Source: Bugula neritina (taxonomy: Eukaryota > Bryozoa > Gymnolaemata > Cheilostomatida > Bugulidae). Taken from it: 64,000 nucleotides of DNA. Under the pieces are notes generated by a model. The model was not told where the DNA came from, made no database searches, and saw only the letters and a program-made list of their open reading frames with translations. Shown here piece by piece: positions 12,326 to 24,100 of the stretch. Location of the stretch: the NCBI GenBank assembly GCA_964035545.1, contig OZ037765.1, positions 23,562,004 through 23,626,003 of the forward strand, in the 5' to 3' direction. The position numbers were made by a program, and so were the translations under genes. The first letter of the stretch is position 1. Each line of letters starts with the position of its first letter.

Positions 12326-13520
12326 ACTAATCTTATTTTGTTATTTATCCCAGACCTAACCAGAAATTTATTTCAAAAATATGTTATTCACTTTATTTTG
12401 TTTGTATATAAAACTTTTTTATATTATGGTTTTCAGTTTTCATTTTTGAGTTGATCGGATAGTCATAATAGAAAGTTTTCTCTTATAAATTTATCCTTTT
12501 GACAATATTGCATTCGGCACCGACTCTATTATCAGCTCTGAAATCAATATTTAGAAGAGATTACAATTTGTAAATTATATAAGACTGGGTTGTGGTTTAG
12601 ACTTTAGTTTATCTTTCAATTATGGTGCATAGAACATATTTTTGTGCCAAATCAACTAGTTTATTAAACTCATTATTTACTTTTTAAAATACTTTACAGG
12701 CTATTGTATTTTATCAATTTTGCATTTTCTGTTTTGGTGAGTAGTAACTATTTGTTATAACTCATCGCATTTACACTGAAATCATTTTTATTATTATATG
12801 TAGTTGATTTATAATCATATATAGGCCATCATTGCCTGTATGCAGAGAACTATTTTATATTAAAGAATTCACCAATTTCTAATTTACAATTACTTTATTG
12901 ATTTACATTGTTTCTTGTTCATTTTAATAAATGGTCAAAACTGCTTTATTTGTGTTGTGCTCTAATGTATTAAACAAGTAATTATAGGAATGTTGCTGGT
13001 AGATCACTTGAACATGTTGTAGTTTTGAATAAGATGGTTATAATATACATCACTTTCTACAAGATAATACATAACTGGTCATGTGTTCTAAAGGTCTTGC
13101 AAGTCATTACAGCAGATCACCTATAATAATGGATTGTTTCACATTCTCACCATATCACTCTGTTTATGTTTCAGGCGACATTTGCAGTCTATACTAAGTT
13201 TAAGAATAAAACGTTTCACAAAAAGTTGTGTAAACTATATAATTCTATCAAATGGCAAATGACATTCAAATTAAGAAAATATAAAATAATTTTCTTTATC
13301 TTAATGTTTTGCCAATCCATCGACCAGTGCAACTGAGATCCATTTGATATGTAAAATTATGTCATCTTAACTTTCAGTTTTTCTAGTTTGTATTTCAGAG
13401 TGACTGAGCACGTACATCATTTTTACTAAACGTGCACATCATTGAAGTATGGTATGTATTCTTTCACATCTGCTGTTACTCACTGATTATCTGTCTAAAA
13501 TCTAAATGATAAACTTCCCG
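12326..13520. other. intergenic, no gene seen
   Basis: AT-rich sequence between ASAP and the protease gene. I see no exon with supporting splice sites, no RNA gene and no clear repeat. Confidence 0.6.
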
Positions 13521-13553
13521 TTACGTCAGTACTGCTAATAGCTCTAATATAAA
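13521..13553 (+). promoter_or_regulatory. putative protease promoter: CRE-like site and TATA box
   Basis: TTACGTCA (reverse of TGACGTAA, a CRE/ATF-like octamer) at 13521-13528 is followed by TATAAA at 13548-13553. The protease ATG is at 13615. The TATA box would place initiation near 13578-13585 and give a 5' UTR of about 30 bases. This is inferred from position and consensus only. Confidence 0.4.
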
Positions 13554-13614
13554 TTAAAGCACCCCTCTTTTCTCCGCACAGTCTCTACAAGGTTCACTGT
13601 CAAAGTCCATCAGG

Positions 13615-16600
13615 ATGGCACTTCTCAGCTACATTATCTTTATCTGGGCAGTTCTACACACCACTGTTGCTCAAAGTTCTGCAAGTATGGTCCATTTAAC
13701 TTGTTACTCCATTACATAATTTGTCAGCTAACTTCTACTATAACCTGTTAATTCTTATATCAAAGCTCAAACACAAACTCATCTTTTTAATTTTAAAATT
13801 GAAAATGTTTGAAATACAGTGAAAAAAGTAATAGTCTACCAAACACTATATAACCAATATATTAAGACATCAATATATACATGGATGCATTCTAAGAGGA
13901 GATTTTCTTTTATATGCAACAGCATAATTTTAGAAATATATGTTGTGAACATTACTTGTATATTTCATGACTATATCTGCCGTGAAAAATACAATATATT
14001 ATTATTTAATGTAGATCCTTGTAAATTGTGTACTGATAATACCTTGAATTGTTATTTGTAAGTGGTTTCAAATGTTAATACTGCAAAATATAATCCTGTA
14101 TAAGCAAAAAATGCATTTTTAGCAAAGTGTTTAATTAGTGACATTCATATTATATCACTAGCTTTTCCTTTTTGAAGGATGTGCTGATTGTTTTCCTGTC
14201 TCATTATATATTTTAACGTTTGTTTTAGTCTATAATGTATTATAATATTTATATGATCTATGTATGTTCCTTTTACTAGACCGCTGTGCCAATGATAACG
14301 GGGTGTGCAGTTACAATCTGTGTAGTAGATATTATGTATCGTCAACCTCTGCCCAGCTTTGTCCCAACCCATATCAACGATGCTGTGTAGCTGGTAAGAT
14401 CACCTTCATACTAACCATAGTAGTTTATTGTTTAGTCCTGCATATGCAGCTATATTGGCTGATACAACCAACGTATACTATCTTTCAATAATTTCCATCT
14501 TTATTTTTACGCTGTTTGAACATGTTATATTCAAGTTTATGACAGTTTTGAGCCCTTAGACATATTTATTTTAAGCAAATAAAAAAGTGTGCAAATACAT
14601 AATTTTAGTCCTCATTGCACTCCATTGTGCAGTTACAATTGTTTTCTTTTTTTTTATCACATTGCAATTGTTTTATTTTCTATATAAATATCTATTATAC
14701 ATTCAAATTAGCGATTACCGTATACTATAATAGAAATTTTTGGAACTAGTGATTTTTATAAAGACAAAAATTAAATACTTTTTACCTGCTATATGCACAA
14801 TCTAGAGCGCTGCCTTACCGTGTATGGTGGAAACTGCCAGAACTCCCAGAGCTCCTGCAGTGGATCCTCTTACACTCATGACTCCAGTTTCTACCGCCTT
14901 TGTCAGCAATCTACTGACTCCTGCTGTATTACAAGCATGCCTGGTAGAGCTACTACTACTCCTTCTCCCACCTTACCACCTGCAACCAGTGTGGCTACAG
15001 GTATACCTTTAAAAAAGCAGGTTTATCAAGATGGAAATTCCATTATTAATGTCAGTGTGTATACATTGTAACATGTGTAACCAATTTTTTCTCTTAATAA
15101 TAAACTTCTATTTGCTATTACCAATGCTGCTAGCTATCGAGTTTATAAACTTTTTAATCTAACTGCTCAGATAAATGTGTCAGCTATGGAGGCCAGTGTG
15201 CAGATCAGACCAAGTACAGGTGTGATAATGGAGTATTCAGACTGCTAGGAGACAACAGCCAGGTGCTGTGTAATAAATGGTACTCAAACAACGAACGATG
15301 CTGTATGGCTGACAACAGTGGTAGCACCGGAGGGCGTGTCACGCCAACCCCCACGTCTCCTCCTACTACAGTACAGCCTAGCAATCCTGTGTCAAGTACA
15401 AAGTCAGGTACATATAGACACAAATTTGGTTTATAGAAGATATACATACATAATGAAAGCCATTTATTGTTTATTGTGCATGCAAAGCATGCAGTTTAAG
15501 CAAGTATTTTTATTCTCAATCTAAGCAGAATCAGTTGTAACTGAGCATGCATAAACATCTATTTTTTATATGATGTGTTTAGATGAGCTACTGCGTGTTT
15601 GACCCTCTCTGCATTTGTGATATATTCCTACTCACCACAGAGACTAAAATAACCTATTTATGTGGGGTTTTAGGTTGTGGCGTAAGCAAGGTGTCTCTCA
15701 CCAATAAAAGGATTGTTGGAGGAAATACAGCTGAAAAGGGAGAATGGCCATGGCAAGCTTCTATCATCAAATCAACCTCTGTGTATGGCAGATCTTTCTC
15801 ACACACTTGCGGAGGAACTCTAATTTCTTCTCAATGGGTTATCTCAGCAGCTCACTGCTTCCAGAGGTGAGTTAGAAGATCTTCTATATTTTATATCATA
15901 TTTGAGGGATTTTTCAACCAACTTTAGTTTTATTAAAAATTTAAAATATTTTTTTAATAATAGTTTGTCACTAAATCTTTAGTTTCAAACAAAGCTGTGC
16001 CATACTATGCAGCTTTTGCAAGTATAGTTGTGCTTCAGCAATTTACAGCATTAAAAAGTTTGCTTATTCACATGCAATTAGACAAATTTTTTGGCAAGGT
16101 GAGTAAATTTAGCAAAACATCAAACATTAAGTGCATTGAAAAAAATAGAAGCACAAATAGCACAGCACTCTGTAAGGTGGTGAATTGGAACAACAGATTT
16201 CACACTTGCTCATTTAACTTGGCCATTCATAATAGTTTTTCATGTAATTCAAAGTCGAGTTACATGGTTATATTTTGTAGTGTAACTAACCAATACCAAA
16301 TCAGAGTAAGAGTTGGTGAACATAGCTTTTACGTTGATGAAGGTACCGAGGACAGTGTGATTGTATCTAACATCATTGTTCACCCATCTTATGTGCACAG
16401 TGCCAACAAAAATGACATTGCTATGATTAAGTTATCAAAACCAGTAGACTTGACTAGCAAATACCTTTCAACTGCCTGTCTGCCAAATCTATCAGATATG
16501 GATGAGTTTTACAGAACATCTGAATGTTACACAACGGGCTGGGGCAAAACTCAAGGTGGGCTAAGATAGTTCATCTTTCATTACCAAATATGCTAAATTA

Positions 16601-17387
16601 AATAAGATGGTGGTATAAAAAGTCAGTTTATGGAATTTCCTTAGTTTTGGCTGAAAATAGTATCTATTTATCATTATCTTTTAAGGTCGGTAGCAATAGA
16701 TAACTGCCATAATTCTTCCATATATTTTATTAAATTTCAAGTTATATTCTTATATTTAATGTATTTTCAAAATAAATTCTAGGTACAAGTGGAGATAGAA
16801 ACATATTGCAAGAAGTCCAATCAACTCTCGTCAGTCAATCTTCATGCTACGCTAAGTGGGGCTACAAGATAGATGGAACAAAAGTATGCTTTGGTAATGG
16901 CTACAAAGGAGCATGCCAGGTTGGATATTATACAGTAGGCCTACACAGTTGTCCATAGTCTGTCCATTACTCCACAGATGTTTCCACCTCTTGATAAAAA
17001 GTTAAATAAATGGTGCCTTGCATGTTTAAATGGTTTAAGGCTCTATGATAGTGTTGAAAATTCATATTTTTTCAACACCAAGTATGTCATTATATATTAG
17101 GTATACTAATAAGTTTCAAGAACCAGATTCATATAACTGCTTAGTCTTGATGCAGAAACATGGTGATTGGAGTTCAGTGCTGAGTTGTATATGTTCCATT
17201 AAACGCATATTGTGTATTTCAGGGAGATTCTGGTGGTCCTTTAGTGTGTAAAAAAGATGGCCTGTTCCATCTTGTTGGTGTGGTGTCTTATGGCTCCAAG
17301 TCTTGCGTTGAAAGATATGTACCTACAGTGTTTACTAACGTAGCTGCATACAGAAGCTGGATAGAGCAAGTTATGGCATCTTACTAA
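13615..17387 (+). CDS. secreted serine protease with three six-Cys clip-like modules
   Basis: Eight exons (13615-13684, 14280-14393, 14806-15000, 15171-15407, 15674-15866, 16281-16555, 16783-16919, 17223-17387) join in frame to 461 residues. Residues 1-20 or so are a signal peptide ([20 protein letters not shown]). Three modules, starting near Cys26, Cys64 and Cys129, each show C-x6/7-C-x4/6/7-C-x12/14/15-C-x6/9-CC, like arthropod CLIP domains. Thr/Pro-rich linkers follow modules 2 and 3. The S1 domain starts at the activation site R218|IVGG. The triad is His266 (AAHC), Asp315 (NDIA) and Ser410 (GDSGGP). The position equivalent to 189 is Gly404 and that equivalent to 226 is Thr442, so trypsin-like Arg/Lys specificity is unlikely. 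It is probably a zymogen cleaved outside the cell. Each module sits on its own exon with phase-1 borders, which fits exon shuffling. I cannot name the orthologue. Confidence 0.92.
17054..17143 (+). repeat. dispersed repeat, copy 1 (protease last intron)
   Basis: The 90 bases starting TTGAAAATTCATATTTTTTC and ending AACTGCTTA recur at 18028-18113 with one short indel and one substitution. This copy lies in the protease intron before the last exon. Confidence 0.9.
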
Positions 17388-17430
17388 AATATACCATTGC
17401 AATTATATTGCACATGCAGATTTTAGAAAT

Positions 17431-17436
17431 AATAAA
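17431..17436 (+). terminator. poly(A) signal of the protease gene
   Basis: AATAAA begins 44 bases after the protease stop codon. A second AATAAA-type stretch occurs about 20 bases further on. Confidence 0.6.
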
Positions 17437-18027
17437 ACAATATAACAACATAATAAAATAAAACTTTACACGTGGAATTGTTCTAGATTAGTCTCTTATT
17501 CACATGCAGGTGCAAATACTTTTACCAGCAAGAATAATATTATTAATATTATAGATAAATGTTGTATATTTTGAAAAAATTTTTTAAAACTTGCTATAAC
17601 TTTATAACTTTTTAAAAATAAATGTTGAAATTTTAAATGTAGGTATTAAAGAATTTATAGCAACAATGCAAACTGCATTGAAATTTAATGAGCATCCACC
17701 CTACATAGGTATATATAATTTTTATCGTAGTAAAAATATATCCAAACAGTATATATGATATAGACCTACTGGCCCGAATTTTTGTTCAAATTTTATTCAA
17801 TAATTTGGTGAGAAAATACACTTGACGTGTACCAATTAAAAAAAAATTCAACCATATTTAACAAATATAAACTTTTTCAAGCTCAAATGTATGTTGCCGG
17901 AGCCATAGAGTTAGTAGGATAACTCTATGGTAATGGCTGAAAACAATTCAAGTGCATGCTCTAATTTCCAAAGCTTCTTAAATCTTATGGTATACCGTAT
18001 TAGCTTTTGGCAAGTGTCACTTGTGAT

Positions 18028-18113
18028 TTGAAAATTCATATTTTTTCAACACCAAGTATGTCATTATCTATTATACTAATAAGTTTCAAGAACCAGATTC
18101 ATATAACTGCTTA
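18028..18113 (+). repeat. dispersed repeat, copy 2
   Basis: This is the same segment as 17054-17143, lacking four bases (GGTA) and with one substitution, in the same orientation about 970 bases away. The near identity implies a recent duplication or two recent insertions of a small element. Confidence 0.9.
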
Positions 18114-18536
18114 TGGAATATCCATTGGGTTATTTTAGAATTTAGAGTATTGCATTTAATTTAGAAAAGATAACTCTTTGTTTATCTAAATTATATCACA
18201 TGATTTTCAAGTTCAACGACAATAATAATAATAATAACCAATGAACTCAACCCCTTTTCCAGCTCAATGATAATAACTATTTTGTGGTAATAGCTTCGGT
18301 TTTAAAATTAAAGTTTAGGTTTGGAGCTAATGCTTCGAATTAAACAATTATCGACGACGTATTTGCTTCTGTGAAATTACAGGCTAAGGGTTTTTCTTTC
18401 TTCCAAGTCTCTGTCACCACTGAACTGGCACTGCAACTTAATTTTAATTCAATTTGAATTTGATGTTAAACTTAATAATCGTCCATTTTTATTAATAGCT
18501 TTGCGTGGAAACTTCAGTTTTAAAATGATTTAAAGC

Positions 18537-19070
18537 ATTTTTCTATGCATTTTATATTTAAGTAATTCATTGCAGCTTGAGCTTGAGTTTGTAAAACTAA
18601 ATGATACAATTACTAATTACTATTAGTGAATTACTATAACTATTACTATTAGTATTAGTATTACTATTAGTATAAGTATTACTATTTCAGTATTTGTATT
18701 ATTATTACTAAAACTAAAACTAAAAGTAAAAGTAAAACTCACTAAACTAAAAGTGATACTAATACAGTAATACTGTTATAGTAATACTAATAGTAATAGT
18801 AATAATAATACTAATACAGTAATACTAATAGTAATTCACTAATACTAATAGTAATTGTATCATTTAATTTTACAAACTCAAGCTGCAATGAATTACTTAA
18901 ATATAAAATGCATAGAAAAATGATACAATTAGTGAATTACTATTAGTATTACTATTAGTATAAGTATTACTATTACTAGAACTAAAAGTAAAACTCACTA
19001 AACTAAAAGTGATACTAATACTGTTATAGTAATACTAATAGTAATAGTAATAATAAAAAAATCAATAGTA
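18537..19070. repeat. long imperfect hairpin with ACT/AGT-rich arms and a third copy
   Basis: The left arm from 18537 (CATTTTTCTATGCATTTTAT, then on to AATGATACAATTA) is matched in reverse complement by 18850-18922, apart from a 6-base CTTGAG duplication. The inner arms continue as TACTATTAGTATT-type sequence and meet near 18735. From 18921 to about 19050 a further copy of the left inner arm follows in direct orientation. No coding sequence is present. Confidence 0.85.
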
Positions 19071-19079
19071 ATTAATTTT

Positions 19080-19580
<501 letters not shown>

Positions 19581-19700
19581 TAATAAAACTCACACTATAG
19601 TTGATAAGTATAAGTATTATAATTAAATTTAATATTATTATATTGATAATTACCATCAGTTTAAGTTTGAGTTGTAGTAATACTAGTTGTAAATTGACAA

Positions 19701-20141
19701 ATGATAAAAAGAGCTCTCTTCTGCCCCCCTCCCCTCGAACGAGCTCGATTGATTGCGTACAAAGCATTTTGTCTACCGCACTTTGAGTATGCCAGCGCAG
19801 CTTGGGACCCAACCTGCAAGGAAGATATTTCTGGCTTAAAAAAGATACAAGTGGATGCAGTGCAGTTCATAGCCAATATTAAAGGCCGCGAAGATGTATG
19901 AAGTGCCATGAAGAACCTCTGTCTACAGCCCCTTGAACAGAGAAGGAGAACCAGACGTAATAATCTCTTTATGAAAATTCTGGCAAAAGAACAACATCTG
20001 GCTCTCAGCTTTGCCTATGATGACCTGCTGAACAAACAAATCAACAAACAGCACTATACAGACTCACTCCCAAGCGAGGGGAATGCCCGATCAGTGGGTG
20101 CTAACAGTATTAAGTTTTCTTTTAATGCAAAAATGTGGTGA
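19701..20141 (+). pseudogene. decayed 3' tail of a non-LTR retrotransposon reverse transcriptase
   Basis: A single frame, broken by one TGA at about 19899-19901, reads like the C-terminal end of LINE-type reverse transcriptase ORFs: AYKAFCLPHFEYASAAWDP, then a KKIQ..AVQFI segment, LQPLEQRRRTRRNNLFMKIL, and a final SIKFSFNAKMW. The catalytic RT core is absent upstream, as expected for a 5'-truncated insertion. It lies directly after the triplet satellite. The clade (Jockey/CR1/RTE-like) was not determined. Confidence 0.75.
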
Positions 20142-20149
20142 CAGTGAGT

Positions 20150-21100
20150 CTTCAAAAAAATAATGATTTGCCTATTGAGGGCTGAGAAAAAAATATTTTA
20201 CAATATCATTTCAGTGAGTCATGCATGAAGGTCATTTTATGCTTATTTATTAAATCAGCTTTGTATCTAGCAACTTTTTGATTCTTACTTTTGATCACAA
20301 TTATGGGTTATGAGTTTATTGCATTTATTAAATGTCTAATTAATGGTCTAACGTTGGAGTTCCAGACATTATAACCCTTTCATTTTACAATGAATATATT
20401 GCCACATTCTCACATGGTTAGAATAAGTAACTTTTATTCCTGTTTCACAAAAAGGAAATCACTCACAATTGTGACAGTTTATTAGATGAAACAATGCTAT
20501 GCATACACCAAGTTGCAATAAAACTGCTTTTAAATTGATCATTAAAGAAGGAAGTGGTAATTAGGCAGAAAGAAGGTATTTTAATAGAACAGCAATTATC
20601 AACTAAATTCTTCGGACAAAGATATAATAAAACACTTTTGCTTAAATGAAGTTGTATATGGCATTATGCAAGCATATGCAGCAGCATTTAAATTAACAGA
20701 TTTTATCAGTCAAGCAAAGAAAGTTTTACGTATGGATTAAAAAAAATTTTCTTCGTGCGTATAAGCATCTGCTCAAACTCTTAAAACACTAGTTTGAATC
20801 GTCCAATCAATGTGCTTGGTGTTTAAAATATAATCAAGTCAACATTAGAATTTAGAAATCTGCACTTGGAAAAAAATATATACCCTTGTTTTTTCAAGTT
20901 AATAATACAATAACGCAAATTTGTCTGGTAACTTGTAGATTATAGATATTGGCTACATTGCTACAATATACACTTCATATGTTACTTATTTTTGCTCGTT
21001 TTATAATGTATATAGTTAACTTAAGTTAATGTAATAGTCTATTGTACCATGATTTTTGTTAGTTTATTGCTGTTGTTTTAAACTTTATCTGCTAGCATTA
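20150..21100. other. intergenic, no gene seen
   Basis: AT-rich spacer between the retroelement fragment and XPNPEP1. I see no supported exon. It should contain the XPNPEP1 promoter and perhaps a 5' non-coding exon. Confidence 0.5.
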
Positions 21101-21104
21101 CTAT

Positions 21105-21119
21105 TTAATTTGTTAGATG
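21105..21119 (+). promoter_or_regulatory. acceptor-like sequence flush with XPNPEP1 start codon
   Basis: TTTAATTTGTTAG is immediately followed by the ATG at 21117. It may be the 3' splice site of an intron after a 5' non-coding exon, or a trans-splice acceptor. It may also be chance in AT-rich sequence. Confidence 0.3.
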
Positions 21120-24100
21120 TCTTCAAAAGCCCGATCTACCACTCAACTGCTGAAAGCTCTTCGGCAGTTAATGAGTGACACAAAATATGTTGTGCAGCCT
21201 GTTCATGCCTACATAGTGCCCTCTGGAGATGCCCATTTGGTATGAATGACTACAATATACAATATATTATATACAATATATTAAACCTGCTATTCACATT
21301 ACAGTAGATATATTTTTGAGTGACACTGTATTCGTAGCATAGCATTTTTTAATTTAGTTGTTTGCTCCTTAGTGATTGGCTACTCTTTTGGTATTTACAG
21401 AATGAATACATATCACCTTGTGACTGCCGTAGAGAGTTTATTTCCGGATTTAGTGGAAGTGCAGGTTTGAGGCTGAATTTTAATTTTTACTGTTTGACAC
21501 GTTCAGAAGTGTTCAATATTATTTATACTTACTAGAGTCTGGCTTTCAAAATTTTTAGCACTTTGAACTGGAAATAATTGTGTTTTAGGCATTGCTGTTA
21601 TAACTCAGTCTCAAGCTGCTTTGTGGGTTGATGGAAGATATCATGTGCAAGCTGCTGTCCAAGTAGATGATAATTGGACAATAATGAAAGAAGGTACTTT
21701 TCAACAGAAATATTATTCTCCCAGGTGTATTCATTCAAATAGGCAGTTTACTTGTTAAGTGTTCAAAAACTATATGGATTTGCATGTTTCAGGCATAAAA
21801 GGCACTCCGTCAATACCGGAATGGTTGAGCAAGGCTTTAGAGGAACCTGAGACCAGAGTTGCCGTGGACCCTAGTGTATTACGCCACTGTATGTACTGTA
21901 TAATATGCAATACTTAGTACTACAAAAGTTTTAAATAGTTTCTGAATAGTGATCTTATCTATGGTAACTTATTTTGCTTTAGGAGTTTTTCGTTGTATAA
22001 TAGAAGGCATTCTTAGCTCTGCATCAATACAATATATAAAAGTATATTGTTAGTAAATGCTTGCAAAACATTTTAGCAAGTTGGGTGAATATGGAAAAGG
22101 AATTATCATCACATGGACTCAGTCTGATTGGAGATTCTCGGAATCTTATAGATGAAATATGGGAGGATCAACCAGCTCGTCCTAATAATCCTCTCATGGT
22201 CCTTGGTTTGAATTTCACTGGTTAGTATGTATCAACAACTTCACTTGGTTTGTAAGTTTTCAGAACATGTGTTTATATCGTCATCATTTAGTCTAAAAGC
22301 TAATTTGATTAAAGAAATATTTTACTAACTTTTCTTGCATGCTAAAAGCAAGTCGTCAAAGTTACAGTTCTGTGAGAATATTCTAAGCACCTTTTCACCA
22401 TACAACTAGCTATCTATAATTAACAATTGATCTCTGTTGCAATTGACTTACTCAAAGAGTGTTGAATCAAGCTTTAGTGAAAAGCTTTATACTTTGTAAT
22501 CCAATTAGTCACCGTTTACATTATTACTTTGACATAATTGACTTTACAGATACATGCCTTTTCAAAAGCATTAAGTAAACCTTAATCGAGTCATATGCTG
22601 CTAACAGAAAATTATTTTCTGCATCAGTGTAATTTTCAACTAGTTTTAGTGAAACTATGAAAGAATATTTAGCAGGTTAAACTAGTTGAAGCTCTGCAAT
22701 GGTTTTATAAAACGTATAAATGAACATTTACAGTTGCACATAATGTACTTTTATGCTGTGACCTGTGCTGTATCTGAAGAGCACCTGATGTAATCACCTT
22801 GTGAACAAAAGTTTTTTTCGCCAAGCAATCAAGTTTATGTGAGCATTATATAATGTATTTTAATTTTATGTTTTCAATTATGCAAAATGAGAAAACAAAG
22901 TTTCCACAGTAATTGCAAAAAAAAATTTTGAATAAGCTGCTGTTTTCTGGTATATATGTGCTTGAATTTTTAGGAAAGACATGGAATAGCAAAGTTGTTA
23001 ATATCAGAGAAAAGTTAACGGAAAAGTCAGCTTCTGCCTGTGTATTTACTGCACTGGATGACATTGCTTGTAAGTTTGTAGTACTATTATAACAAAATCA
23101 AATCTTTCTACATTCTAACGTCATTACCAATGTTGTTATTGCTTCATAGTCATTATTTTCAATAATTTTATGAATAACAATAATAATATAATGGTAATAA
23201 ATTTCTAAATTTATCTCTAAATATGTTAGTAAAAATGTGTATCTTATACCTTTTTTAAAGAATACTATTACTATCTACTGATACTGCAATGTAAATCAGT
23301 ACTCTAATTATTGTTAACCTTCGGTGTTACCTTTTGTGACAGAAACACATGCTTTTTCAGGGCTATTAAACCTTCGAGGCTCTGATATACCACTCAATCC
23401 GGTCTTTTACTCGTATGTCATCGTCAGCTTGACAGAAACAAGGTTAGTTGCTTCGGTAATGGGATTTACGTGTTATGTGTGAAAGATTGAAAAATGAAAA
23501 ATTTTAGTGTTGTTTGTGTTAGTTTATTGTGGTTATGCTGAGAAAAAATGTATGTCGGCTCAAGTTTTAGGAGTTGTCTTTCTATTGGTTTGCTCAGTGA
23601 GCTATAGTAACTTCAGAAACGGAAGACAACTCTCAATATATTCATTAACAACGAGTTAAAATTGACATATATTCTATTGGAAATGTTGTGGCTGAATGTA
23701 TTGGGTTGGTTGGGATCTGGCCATGTAGGATGTTAGTTGTGTAGCTTCATTTTCCTCACACATTGAGTTAAAATCTACAGTTGGATTTGATTTTTGCTTT
23801 CCTTCATTGACTTTAACTTTCTAACCATTGATTATCCCCAACTGCAATCCTTATACTTCAACAGTTTCTTGCCTTTTCAATGAGTATTATTGTACTATTT
23901 TATTGGATATGACGTATATAGTGAATTTTCATTCTCTGTAATCTACAAATATGCTTTATTTTTACATGTATAATCCCCCACGTACGTTACCATCACATTA
24001 CTAATCTGTTCAGTCACTATCAGGTTTTATTCTTTTAGCACTTTATGTTACTCTTGAAAGATTAATATAAAAGCACATTGTCAGCAAACTAAAGGTGATA

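Noticed and set aside
13985-14060. Cysteine-containing mini-exon ([14 protein letters not shown]) with good acceptor and GTAAGT donor inside the protease gene
   Set aside because: Its end phase (2) is incompatible with the next exon at 14280. Including it would cause an early stop. It could be a decoy or a broken former module.
15997-16280. Upstream part of a 190-codon open frame that runs into the protease exon at 16281
   Set aside because: The protease exon starts at the TTTTGTAG acceptor at 16281 with correct phase. The upstream sequence does not resemble an S1 domain and interrupts the His-to-Asp region.
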